Under the pieces are notes generated by a model, which was given only the letters and a program-made list of their open reading frames with translations, ran no database searches and was not told the origin of the DNA. The position numbers and the translations under genes are program-made. Positions 55,278-64,000 of a DNA stretch of 64,000 nucleotides are shown here, piece after piece. The stretch is taken from contig CM041293.1 in assembly GCA_023052935.1 (NCBI GenBank), forward strand, positions 53,370,725 to 53,434,724. Direction: 5' to 3'. The stretch comes from Piezodorus guildinii (lineage: Eukaryota; Arthropoda; Insecta; Hemiptera; Pentatomidae). The first letter of the stretch is position 1. Every line of letters starts with the position of its first letter.

Positions 55278-55547
55278 TTGTCTAAAAAGAACCACCCCAA
55301 CTGCGAATTTCTTGTTGCATCCGATATAAATGAAGATAATTATATAATTGGCATCAAAGGAAGAATTAGTGATGTTTTGCAGGATTTAAACTTAAACGTA
55401 AGTAATATTTTAAGTTTAAACAACTTTTTATTCGATCCATGGGATACGGATTTTATCCGAATAGAAACTACACTTACAAAAAGATGGAAATCTTTTGAAG
55501 ATTGCGTCTTTATGAAAAGCTATTTTTTGGAATTGAAAGAGAAATAT
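55278..55547 (+). pseudogene. LINE pre-RNase H coding fragment (left part of split frame)
   Basis: 90 codons up to the TSD of the inserted RTE element. Signature P-W-D-T-D-F-I-R-I. The frame after 55547 belongs to the inserted element and is not part of this protein. The matching right part starts at 58810. Confidence 0.82.
55535..55547. repeat. TSD of second RTE element, left copy
   Basis: GAAAGAGAAATAT, identical to 58797-58809. Confidence 0.93.
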
Positions 55548-58500
55548 CGGAACTATTCTCGGCGGAACCTACCCGCTAGGGAGCGCGTCCCCTGGTTGGC
55601 GGATGGGGGATTCCTCTTAGGAGGGGTGGTCTGAATATACAGAATAAAGACCCGTGGACCAATAGGTACCCAGTGCTGGGGGGTATAGCCTGGCCACCCT
55701 TATTCCCGAGGGGATCTAAATATTCGGGAAGCTAGTAGTCCCGAGGTAACGGGGCCTCCTGAGCTGGGCCAATCACCCGCTTGGGGGTATAACTGATTCA
55801 AAGAAACTTAGTAAATAGCCTCGGAACTGGACAGTCTATAAGGAAACGACCTGGCACGGATAAGGACATACGATTAGGAACCTGGAATGTGAGATCACTC
55901 ACCGGCAAAGAAGTCGAAATTATAGAGGAAATGGCGACATACAGGCTGGATATTATTGGTCTGAGTGAGGTAAAGAGGAAGGGCTCTGGCGAGTACAGGA
56001 TGGACCGAGGGCACACTTTGGTTTACTCAGGGGTTCCACCGGGAAACAGAGCTGTAGAAGGTGTGGGCATCATAATGAAAGATGAGCTTTTCAAGAAGGT
56101 TGTCGAATGGGAGCCAGTTAGCCCTCGCATTATTGTGGCAAATATAAACCTGCGTATTGGAGACTGGGCTCTTATCCAAGTTTATGGCCCTACAAATGAC
56201 TCTGATATCCTCGAGAAAGAGCAGTTCTACAGCGATTTGGAGCGAGCTACTGTTAAAGCAAGGGATAACAGCAGAAGCATATTAATAATGGGAGATCTAA
56301 ATGCGAGAACGGGCAATGAACACAATAGGGCTCATGGAGTGATGGGCCTGCATGGTGGAGAAAGCATTAAGAATGAAAGTGGCCAGCGCTTAATAGATTT
56401 CTGCATTGAGAATGATCTACTGTTGGGAAACTCCTTCTTTCCCCATAAGAGGGTACATAAAATTACCTTTTCTGCTGCCGAGAGAGGTGCCAATAGTGTT
56501 ATAGACTACTTTATCTATAGTCGTGACATCAGGAGGTACTTCACGGATGTGAAGGTGATTAGAGGGGCTGAAATAGGAAGTGACCATATGCTTTTAGTCG
56601 CTGATACCCGGGTACTGAGGGAACGCAAATTGAAGCCAAAATCATATGAAAGGACTGAAGTGAAGAAGCTGCAGGACTCTCAGAAAGGAGAAGAATACAG
56701 GGAAGAATTAAGGAAAAGGCTTCAAGAATTAAACGCGGATGCTACCCTCGATAACTTGTGGTGTTACATAAAGAATAGTATATTGCAGTCAGCATCTCTA
56801 GTGTGCGGAGTAAAGCGAATATCCACAAAGGGCAAGCGAACTTCTTGGTGGACTGAAGAACTTAGGGCACAGGTCAAAGAAATGAAGATTGCATGGAAGA
56901 ACTACTGCAAAAACAAAACTCCGGAAAAATGGCAAGTATATGTAGAGGTGCGTAACAGAATGAAGGAAGAAGTGAGAAGAGCTAAACAGAGGTCTTGGGA
57001 GGAATTCGGGGAAAAGCTAAACCAAGACCATGGAGACAACATTAAGCAGTTCTGGAAAAAGATTAAAGCTTTAAGAGGCCGAAAAAGTAAAGAAATAAGA
57101 AATATAAAGAATGAGCAAGGGAGGGTGGTCACGGAGGAGAAGGCTATTCTGAACGTCTGGTGCAAACATTACGAGAAGCAATTTTGCGTAGATGATACCT
57201 ATCCAGTGAACCAGCAAGGACCGTGGAATGAGGTTGATTTTAATGAGGTGATAGAGGAGGATGAAATTGAAATGGCTACATCGAGAATGAAGACAGGAAA
57301 AGCACCGGGTCGAGACAACATAGTGGCAGAATACATCAAGGCGGGAGGCCCAGAGTTAGTCAGAGTCCTACAAGTTCTTTTCCAAAAAGCTTGGGATGAG
57401 AAGAAGATCCCAACAGACTGGGAATACAACGTTATCATTCCGATACACAAGAAAGGGTCCCAGGCAGAATGCTCGAATTATCGCCCTATATGCCTCTCAC
57501 CAACAATCTACAAACTTTATACGTCTATTCTGGAGGGAAGGGTAAGACCTCTTGTGGAGCACCAAATTGGAGAAGAACAAGCCTGGTTCAGACCAGGACG
57601 GCAAACCCAGGACCACATTTTTTCTTTGCGAAATGTTCTCCAGAAATCTTGGGACAGAGACAAAAGTATGTATCTCGCCTTCCTTGACCTCAAAGCAGCG
57701 TTTGACTCCGTTCCAAGACAAGAAATATGGGAGGCTCTCAGAGTAAAGAATGTCCCAAGAAACTTGGTGGAAGCCATTAAGTCCATTTATCAAAAACCAA
57801 AAGGAGTAGTAAGGTTAAACGGACAGGAGTCTGATGTCTTCAGCATAGCAAGGGGGGTCAAACAAGGGGACAGTTTAAGCCCTTTGCTATTCTTGCTCTA
57901 CATGGATGGAGTGGCCACCATATGCAAACGAAGAACGGAGAGGACCTTCCTGGGTCGTAGAAACCTTCGCCCAGTGGTGATTCAACTTCTCTACGCGGAT
58001 GACATTGTTCTTGTGGCAGACACGGTTGATAAATTGCAGCAAGCGGTGACTGAATGGCAAGAAGAGCTCAGCCGAAAAGGGATGAAAATAAATACCAGTA
58101 AAAGCAAGATACTACAAGTAGGAAGGCAAGAGGGAGATTTCCATATATACTGCAACGGAGAGGAAATGGAAATGGTTTCGGAATACACTTACCTCGGCAC
58201 AGTAATGGAAAGATCTGGGAAAGTAGACTCAGAGATATCAAACAGAATTAGGAAGACAAATGCAGTCTACTATCAGATCTGCAACACTGTAATAGGGAAG
58301 CGAGAGGTGACTAGAAGTGTTAAGCTCCATATCTTTAAATCAGTATATTTGCCCATACTCTTGTATGGAGCTGAAAGCTGGATATTGACGGACCGGCAGG
58401 AGAGCAGAGTCACAGCTGCTGAAATGAAGTTTCTGCGAAGAACAGGAGGAAAGACAAGAAGAGATCGTGTCAGGAATGAACGGATACGCCAGGAACTGGA

Positions 58501-58796
58501 GGTTGCGCCATTAAAAGAAACTCTGCAAACCCGTCAGTTGAAGTGGTTCGGCCACGTCATTAGAATGGAGGAACACAGAGACCCCCTAAAAACCATGGAT
58601 TACGTTCCAGATGGGAGAAGGCCTCGGGGTCGACCAAGGATGTCCTACCTGGAGTACGTCGACAAACTTTGCAGAGGGAGAGGAAAGGATCTTCGCCAGG
58701 CCAGGAACCTCGCTGGGGATAGAGAGGATTGGATCCGGTGGTTAAACGCTTCCCTACGCTGACACGGCACTATAGGGAGAAGCCAAAGAAGAAGAA
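55548..58796 (+). mobile_element. Full-length RTE-type LINE (copy 2), uninterrupted frame
   Basis: 3,249 bp between perfect 13-bp TSDs. It has a GC-rich 5' UTR (55548 to about 55790), one long frame for endonuclease and RT, a very short 3' UTR and a GAAGAAGAAGAA tail. Different subfamily from the copy at 8676: protein motifs and tail differ. The intact frame and TSD suggest a young insertion. It sits inside the RNase H-bearing LINE. Confidence 0.94.
55793..58762 (+). CDS. RTE endonuclease-reverse transcriptase polyprotein
   Basis: An open frame of about 990 codons with no stop from 55793 to 58762. No ATG precedes the first conserved motif G-T-W-N-V-R-S-L; a GTG at 55889 is the N-V-R valine and not a start. 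Endonuclease residues: G-L-S-E-V-K (Glu), M-G-D-L-N-A-R-T-G (Asp/Asn), G-S-D-H-M-L (catalytic His). RT motifs: L-D-L-K-A-A-F-D-S, G-V-K-Q-G-D-S-L-S-P, L-Y-A-D-D-I-V-L (near 57992). The C-terminal G-R-R-P-R-G-R-P-R box precedes E-D-W-I-R-W. It nicks DNA and copies the element RNA at the nick. Translation start is unknown, perhaps non-AUG. Confidence 0.94.
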   Translation: MIQRNLVNSLGTGQSIRKRPGTDKDIRLGTWNVRSLTGKEVEIIEEMATYRLDIIGLSEVKRKGSGEYRMDRGHTLVYSGVPPGNRAVEGVGIIMKDELFKKVVEWEPVSPRIIVANINLRIGDWALIQVYGPTNDSDILEKEQFYSDLERATVKARDNSRSILIMGDLNARTGNEHNRAHGVMGLHGGESIKNESGQRLIDFCIENDLLLGNSFFPHKRVHKITFSAAERGANSVIDYFIYSRDIRRYFTDVKVIRGAEIGSDHMLLVADTRVLRERKLKPKSYERTEVKKLQDSQKGEEYREELRKRLQELNADATLDNLWCYIKNSILQSASLVCGVKRISTKGKRTSWWTEELRAQVKEMKIAWKNYCKNKTPEKWQVYVEVRNRMKEEVRRAKQRSWEEFGEKLNQDHGDNIKQFWKKIKALRGRKSKEIRNIKNEQGRVVTEEKAILNVWCKHYEKQFCVDDTYPVNQQGPWNEVDFNEVIEEDEIEMATSRMKTGKAPGRDNIVAEYIKAGGPELVRVLQVLFQKAWDEKKIPTDWEYNVIIPIHKKGSQAECSNYRPICLSPTIYKLYTSILEGRVRPLVEHQIGEEQAWFRPGRQTQDHIFSLRNVLQKSWDRDKSMYLAFLDLKAAFDSVPRQEIWEALRVKNVPRNLVEAIKSIYQKPKGVVRLNGQESDVFSIARGVKQGDSLSPLLFLLYMDGVATICKRRTERTFLGRRNLRPVVIQLLYADDIVLVADTVDKLQQAVTEWQEELSRKGMKINTSKSKILQVGRQEGDFHIYCNGEEMEMVSEYTYLGTVMERSGKVDSEISNRIRKTNAVYYQICNTVIGKREVTRSVKLHIFKSVYLPILLYGAESWILTDRQESRVTAAEMKFLRRTGGKTRRDRVRNERIRQELEVAPLKETLQTRQLKWFGHVIRMEEHRDPLKTMDYVPDGRRPRGRPRMSYLEYVDKLCRGRGKDLRQARNLAGDREDWIRWLNASLR

Positions 58797-58809
58797 GAAA
58801 GAGAAATAT
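58797..58809. repeat. TSD of second RTE element, right copy
   Basis: Perfect 13-bp match to 55535-55547; the host LINE frame continues directly after it. Confidence 0.93.
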
Positions 58810-59070
58810 AATAATTTTTCTGTAATATATACGGATGCATCAAAAGTAAGTGGTGAAGTCGGATGTGCTGTGGTAAGTGAGACAATTAAGCTCAGGTTCA
58901 TATTTCCCGGAATGAACAGCATATTTACTGGAGAACTGTTTGCAATATATAAAGCCTTGGAGCTAGTCAAGACAACGAATGACAACTACTTGCTCATAGT
59001 GACGGACTCATTAAGTTCACTTAAAGCAATTGCTGATACAAAATCAAACAATTCCCTAGTAAGGGAAATA

Positions 59071-59083
59071 ACTAATTGTATTT
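59071..59083. repeat. TSD of 5S fragment, left
   Basis: ACTAATTGTATTT, identical to 59142-59154. Confidence 0.88.
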
Positions 59084-59141
59084 TTCTCGTCCGATCACCG
59101 AAGTTAAGCAACGTCGGGCGTGGTTAGTACTTGGAGGGGTG
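59084..59141 (+). pseudogene. 5S rRNA fragment (about nt 32-89) inserted in LINE
   Basis: The 58 bp match the middle of eukaryotic 5S rRNA: TCTCGTCCGATCACCGAAGT, TAAGCAACGTCGGGCG and GGTTAGTACTTGGA are recognisable. It spans box A and the intermediate element and cuts box C short. Both 5S ends are absent, so it cannot be a functional 5S gene. The 13-bp TSD on both sides shows it arrived as an insertion, presumably by LINE-type reverse transcription of a 5S RNA piece, or as a minimal 5S-derived SINE. Confidence 0.9.
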
Positions 59142-59154
59142 ACTAATTGTATTT
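59142..59154. repeat. TSD of 5S fragment, right
   Basis: Perfect copy of 59071-59083; RNase H coding sequence continues after it. Confidence 0.88.
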
Positions 59155-59759
59155 GGTGATCGCAAGAAAATTTCAACAAAAAAGTTGTTCTCATGGGTTC
59201 CGTCTCATTGCGGTATTGTGGGAAATGATGTAACCGACAGAGAAGCAAACAGGGCGAGGCTGAATGAACCTGCGACTGAAAATGTGAACATGACCACAGC
59301 AGAAGATTGGAAGAGGCATTGCAGGAAGGCCATTATTAACAAGTGGAAAACTGAATGGGCTACTTCCAGTAAGAAAGAAGTATCTTACCTTGGACCACAT
59401 CATGCAGGAAAAGTAGAAAGGAAGAGGTAGTGCTAGCAAGGCTGAGGATAGGCCGTACAGCCTTTACGTACGGGTATTTAATGAGAGGCCTGGATCCGCC
59501 ATTCTGTGATACATGTAACACAACACTGACAATAAAACACATTGTAACAGCATGCACACTGTACACTGACACCAGAACAAGACATAACATACCTCCAAAC
59601 TTGAAAGAAGCATTAAGAAATGATGAGGACACAATTTTAAGCCTTTTTGAGTTTTTTAGAGACATTGGTCTGTTAAACTCAATATAAACGTAGAGAATCA
59701 AGACCCGCTAATGACCCGAAAGGGTAGATGCGGAATAACAAATAAATTTTGGTTTAAAA

Positions 59760-60255
59760 CTGTTTATACAGTAACCAAGATATATTAAGATTTATGAAGA
59801 AAAAAAAAGAAATAAATAAAAAAAAAAAAATATATATAAAGATAATAATATATATTATTTTATTCGTTATTCGGATTCTACGTATCTTGAAACGTAAACC
59901 CTCAAATTTTGAGGGAAGAGAGAGGGGGTAATTTTTTATTTGTTTGGTCGATTACAAATGTTCATTATTGAAAATAATAAACCAAAAAACTATAAAGATA
60001 TTAGAAGCAGAAATAATTACTCTATTAAAGATTAAGAAAGTTTATTTTAAAATCAATTTATCGGTAGTTTTCTCTAAAGCTCTAAGGTTTAATATGCATC
60101 GATTGCATTGGCGTTAGTTATTTCTCTGAAAAGATAAAGGAAAGAATCTATGGTGCAAGGTCGGCAGCCTTGGGTATTTCCAACTAAATACGATGGGATC
60201 CTTCCCATCCCCTCCCCAGACTAACACTGCTTTCCTTATGGGTTAGAAAGCAGTG
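59760..60255. other. Intergenic sequence upstream of second 4-TM copy
   Basis: AT-rich to about 60130, then GC-richer sequence with GGTCGGCAGCCTTGGG that may be 5' UTR of the 4-TM copy. No clear core promoter was identified by eye. Confidence 0.45.
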
Positions 60256-60293
60256 GCTGGATGTTCCCCAGTTCTTCGAACGTCACTCGCAGA

Positions 60294-60784
60294 ATGGGAC
60301 GTTACCTCTTGCCTCAGAAGTCATGCTGTTGTAGCCTAGAAACAGGATCACTGATCGTTGGGTATGTCGGCGCCACCATCAACCTCATCGAACTCATCGC
60401 CCTACCTTTCCTGTGTCACCAACTCTCCGAAAATTACCCAGAGAAGCGATCAATACGAGATATAGTTAGCATACCGTACATTATTGTGATCATGAATTTA
60501 ATTGCCAATCTAATGCTCGTAACTGGTGTTAACAAGAGGAAAACTGCACTGATAAAGCCATGGCTATATTTAGTTGCTCTGTTCATTATTTCCGGTTTCC
60601 TTTGCACTCTACTGAATGCTGTCTCCTCTCCAATAACCAAAAGTATTCTATTTATGTTATTATTTGTGCTGTACAAGTCATGCATATATCATTTTTCGTT
60701 GTTGTGTACTCGTTTCACGAGCAATTGAAACTTAAATTAAAATACTATACTATAGTGGTTCCACAAATACTCGAACACAAGTAG
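60294..60784 (+). pseudogene. 4-TM membrane protein paralogue with frameshift
   Basis: Paralogue of the gene at 50671. It starts M-G-R-Y-L-L-P-Q-K-S-C-C-C-S-L-E-T-G-S (another ATG at 60261 is possible). TM1 to TM3 and the loop N-K-R-K-T-A-L-I-K-P-W align with the first copy. Within TM4 the frame slips near 60657-60662. The first frame ends early at 60728, while the neighbouring frame carries the conserved F-F-V-V-V-Y-S-F-H-E-Q-L-K tail and stops at 60784. A one-base deletion (or two-base insertion) explains this; sequencing error or a functional shortened form cannot be excluded. AATAAA at 60875-60880. Confidence 0.75.
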
Positions 60785-60874
60785 TTCTAGGGAAGTCCAA
60801 TCGGATTGCAGTTTCTCAGTCCTGATTTAGCGCTTCAACTTAAACCACAATGTTTCTTTAAATCAAGATGTGTA

Positions 60875-60880
60875 AATAAA
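60875..60880 (+). terminator. Poly(A) signal of second 4-TM copy
   Basis: AATAAA about 90 nt after the conserved-frame stop. Confidence 0.45.
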
Positions 60881-60884
60881 GGCG

Positions 60885-61835
60885 AATATACGCCATAGCT
60901 GCAAGTGAGGTTCGAAACCAGAAATGATCAATTAATGGCAAGTATTCTAATTATACTTTGTCAGAGATTCATTATAAGGAACTTATTTCTGATTTATTGA
61001 AATAAAAGCAAAGGAAATTGATTATAAAAAAATACGAATTATGGACAGTCAATGGTGCTTTATTTTATTTGTTTCTGATTTCATTTTATTTTTTATTTAA
61101 ATGTTGTTGTAACAGGGAAAATCGAATGGCTGGTTAAGTTTTCTGTTCCTTTTTTTATCTCATATAGCTTGGCTGCGTTGACCTTGAGCGTTTTTGCAAG
61201 CTGATATTTCATCTATAATTTTATACTTGCTATCTTTGATAATTTGAAGATTTTATTATCATATTTTAAAGGATTTAAGTCAATCAAATTATTATTTTCG
61301 TAATTAAAAGGCTGACATAATTAAATGTTTTGTATATACCTCAAAGTGTTCTGAATTTTTACAAATTAAGACAATGTGTTTTTGTTTAATACCATTTTAA
61401 ATTAAATTTAAAAAAAAAAAAATGATAGTAGTAAGAAACAATAGTATATACAAGTAATAATACTGTTTGTAAGTTTGTAAAATATAATTTTAAATTATGA
61501 TGAAAAGTTATACTGCAATAGTGTTTATTGCTTATATACTTTATCATTCAAAAGTTACTAATTATAAAATGTAATTAGTCATAGATAATTTTAGTTTCAC
61601 AAATGTTGATTACATATTCTTTTAGTTGAAAGTTGCTGATTTCTGTTTTGCTCATTATATTTGTATAATTTCTATAATTTTGGTTGAAACAGTATCTTAT
61701 AAGTTCTCTATCATAATAGTCAGAAGTTCATTTCACAGAAACCTGTTATAGACGTGAAGTGTTTAAGAAAATATGTTTTATTGAAAGAAGCCTCCATTTT
61801 TTTCATTGCGATAATTTTGTTTTTTTTAAATAAGC
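60885..61835. other. Intergenic AT-rich DNA
   Basis: No gene, SINE or inverted repeat recognised. Confidence 0.5.
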
Positions 61836-61839
61836 CTTT

Positions 61840-62535
61840 AGCGCACCTCTCAGCATTAAAAATTCTCTTCCTTTTGGATAAAAGACTAACATGGAACCCG
61901 CATAGTAGGCGCAAAAGACGATTTAGAGAATTATGTAGAATATTAGACCGAAAATCTCAGTTCCCTATTGAAAAAAAAATACTAATTTACAAGGTGATGC
62001 TGAAACCTATTTGAATCTATGGACTTCAACTGTGGGGAATAGCCAAATTTTCTAAAACCAAACAAATCCAGTCCTTTCAATCCAAAGTCATCCGAGCAAT
62101 AGTTAATGCTCCCTATTATGACCCCGAGGCTTCTTATGAAATTTTATTGAAGGTCTAGCACTGACTAGATTCTCCCCTCATGTGCTGAATGCTTGTAGCT
62201 TAAGTACCCTTACTCAGCTTCTGCTGGGTCTTAATCCAGTGACCCAGTTGAGAGAGAGGCGCTGGGATCCCGTGGGTTCCACTTTTCCTCCATATATAGG
62301 GATTCCTAATGATTATAAATATTGTAAATAGGTATGTGTGTGCTTTATATTAACATTTGTTTTTAAGCTTTCTATATATTTTAGTAATTTTTTATTTTAT
62401 ATATTTTGTATCATTCTTTTGTAAATTTATTTTGTATGTATTATACGAATGAGATAATTTAACATTATTATTACTGTCCTAATTGAGACAAATTGTAATA
62501 TTAACTAATAAAGTTTTTACAAAAAATAAAACAAA
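61840..62535 (+). mobile_element. 5'-truncated Jockey-like LINE, copy 5
   Basis: Decayed post-RT sequence: F-L-L-D-K-R-L-T-W-N-P-H-S-R, I-L-D-R-K-S-Q-F-P-I, then L-I-Y-K-V-M-L-K-P-I before a stop. The next block reads Q-S-F-Q-S-K-V-I-R-A-I-V-N-A-P-Y-Y. It is followed by a long AT-rich 3' UTR ending AATAAAGTTTTTAC. A related but distinct subfamily from the copy at 46592. Confidence 0.78.
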
Positions 62536-63011
62536 AACATTCTTTTGTAAGGAATACTTTGTATAGTTTGTCTAAACTATTACTACAGAACCGATTTGAT
62601 GACAATCAGGATTTTAATGCAATTCAGATTTTATGCAAAAAGAATAATATTTTGATAATAATAAATCAAATCCTTTCCTGTGAAATTTCCTAAAATGGAT
62701 ATCGCACATTTTGGAAATCAGCATCTTAATTCATTAATAAATTCAGAAAGACTTTATGACCCATCATACTGCTTACATATTTCATTGATTAATTTATTTT
62801 ATACCAAAATTAGGACCTAGTGATCAATTTTCTAGCCTCTTATATTCCCTTTTCAAACCAGGCTTTTTTTCTTTTGACTAAACATGAACTGAATTGTTGA
62901 GGAGGATCGCAATTAAGGATCATCATAGTTGAACAAAACTCAGGAAAAAATTGACTTGAATACATCTGCTAAATTTTTTCTGCATTTCCCGTTTACCGTC
63001 TAGATGTAAAA

Positions 63012-63170
63012 TAAGGTTGGGTCACTGAAAATTTATCCTTTAAGAGGGTAAAAAAAAAAAAAAATGTTCTATAACATTTATAAAATTAAAAACCAATTGT
63101 GTAAATGTTATAGAAACCATTTTTTTTTTTTTAACCACTTGAAGGATGAATTTTCCCAAACCCAACCTTA
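63012..63170. mobile_element. Foldback MITE, ~70-bp TIRs
   Basis: Left arm TAAGGTTGGGTCACTG, ATTTATCCTTTAAG, a 14-A run, then CTATAACATTTA. The right arm is the reverse complement (TAAATGTTATAG, 14-T run, CTTGAAGGATGAATTTTCCC, CAACCTTA). The loop is about 20 bp. Ends fall at TA(A) duplicates. Not seen elsewhere in the window. Confidence 0.85.
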
Positions 63171-63316
63171 AAATAGCCGAAACTATAGATCTTCTAAAAA
63201 TTACAAATCAAAGAAGAGCAAATTTTTTACCACAAGAAACCAAAATCATTTTAATCTGACAGCTATTAGCGAAGATACTAAATTTTATTATAAATATATT
63301 TAAACATATCATTGCT

Positions 63317-63535
63317 GTTTGTTAATTTATGTAATTTCACTTTATGTTACTGTGGCTAATCTAACGATCCTATAGTGGGAATCCTAAATTTTGCTAATCC
63401 AGGTTTAATTAAGATAGTATCTTTAAATCGCACAGGCTCGGGACCATCTTTTTATGTCCCCTCCGAAGGTCAGCATAACTAAAGATTTTTTACTTCAATT
63501 AAAAACTCTTAGGGCCACCTGCATGTTTGAATAGA
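63317..63535 (-). mobile_element. SINE family A, copy 7 (head truncated)
   Basis: Reverse copy: TTTATGTAATTTCACTTTATG, GTGGCTAATCTAACGATCC, CCTAAATTTTGCTAATCCAG, GCACAGGCTCGGGACC. It stops at CCACCTGCATGTTTGAATAG where the box B region begins. Confidence 0.82.
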
Positions 63536-64000
63536 TATTACATTCATTGTAGGATTAAGTTGTAAAAATGTCTTTCATGAATAGTTTTTACAAGATACTC
63601 ATATCTACCTTTAATATGAAGTAAAATTATTTAATATTTATGTAAAGAAATAAATAGTAAATAGTTCTAGCCACTTTGCATAATTATGTACTAAAAATTA
63701 AGGGTACTGGTTAATATTAATTGTCAGGTTTTAGGAGTAATGGTGAGTTGCTAGTTCGTTCTTTTCTCAACAGATGGCATAAGCTGTAGTATGCTTCATA
63801 AAGTATTGTTAAATGGAAATATATTCACTGAATCTGAATTTTAAATAAAGAAACTGACATATGTACCTTTTGATCGGAAACTAATGTATTCAGAATTTTT
63901 AATTACTAAACAATTTGTTGCTTGCTAATACAAACTAATAATAATAGTAATATAGCTTTATTAACTATTTTTACACGACAAAAGCCTCTCCTGAAGAAGG

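Larger units (their letters stand above)
58810..59690 (+). pseudogene. LINE RNase H and zinc-knuckle region
   Basis: RNase H core with Y-T-D-A-S-K, G-E-L-F-A-I-Y, T-D-S-L-S-S and W-V-P-S-H-C-G-x-x-G-N-D, then D-P-P-F-C-D-T-C ... I-K-H-I-V-T-A-C. It is broken by the 58-bp 5S rRNA insertion at 59084-59141, by a one-base offset around that site, and by another frameshift near 59410-59430. The four acidic residues of RNase H are still recognisable. Confidence 0.85.
55245..59750 (+). mobile_element. RNase H-bearing LINE remnant, split by two insertions
   Basis: Host element of a nest. The left part (55278-55547) encodes the region before RNase H: P-W-D-T-D-F-I-R-I-E-T-T-L ... L-E-L-K-E-K-Y. The right part resumes at 58810 in the same frame with N-N-F-S-V-I-Y-T-D-A-S-K, the first RNase H catalytic Asp. 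It continues through F-T-G-E-L-F-A-I-Y (Glu), V-T-D-S-L-S-S (Asp) and W-V-P-S-H-C-G-I-V-G-N-D (last Asp), then a C-x2-C-x7-H-x4-C knuckle. Belongs to the I/R1/LOA-like group that carries RNase H. It is 5'-truncated, without endonuclease and RT, and has at least two frameshifts, so it is inactive. Confidence 0.88.

Noticed and set aside
56902..58188. Minus-strand frames inside the second RTE element
   Set aside because: Shadows of the 990-codon RTE frame.
61754..62014. Stand-alone plus-strand gene
   Set aside because: It is the decayed post-RT part of a Jockey-like LINE joined to unrelated AT-rich sequence at its start.

Overview
The window is a stretch of an AT-rich arthropod nuclear genome, most likely insect. 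The evidence is GT/AG introns, tRNA-derived SINEs, RTE- and Jockey-type LINEs, mariner and piggyBac-type remnants, and an invertebrate-type 4-TM protein family. I cannot name the species from sequence alone; a hemimetabolous insect such as a hemipteran is only a guess.

The main gene lies on the minus strand and fills 302..44361. I rebuilt 26 coding exons by hand. Every one has AG/GT borders and all 25 junctions keep one reading frame, giving about 1,486 codons. The gene is open at the 3' end (it leaves the window at the left) and probably at the 5' end too. Its product reads as a long run of spectrin-like three-helix repeats (exons 1-17), a Ser/Pro/Lys-rich linker, then at least four titin/MLCK-type I-set Ig domains. 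This is a cytoskeletal or muscle-scaffold architecture (CCDC141-, titin- or zormin-like). I do not assign an orthologue.

Its introns hold most of the mobile DNA: a full-length RTE-type LINE with a 16-bp target-site duplication (TSD) (8676..11975), several 5'-truncated Jockey-like LINEs of one family, three tRNA-derived SINE families, a piggyBac-type MITE with TTAA ends, foldback MITEs, a roughly 270-bp tandem repeat (28.6-29.96 kb), and a dispersed repeat of unknown class present at four places.

The right third (44.4-64 kb) has no recognisable exon of the main gene. It carries two plus-strand, intronless 4-TM paralogues, one intact (50671..51171) and one with a frameshift (60.29-60.78 kb), among more mobile DNA. 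That mobile DNA includes a mariner deletion derivative (47916..48630), a second Tc1/mariner-like deletion derivative (49889..50408), a poly(A) retrocopy with TSD (53046..53301), and a nest at 55.25-59.75 kb. In the nest, an RNase H-bearing LINE is split by an RTE element with an uninterrupted frame (13-bp TSD) and again by a 58-bp piece of 5S rRNA (its own 13-bp TSD).

Nothing bacterial, no CRISPR array, no rRNA operon and no convincing functional tRNA gene was seen.
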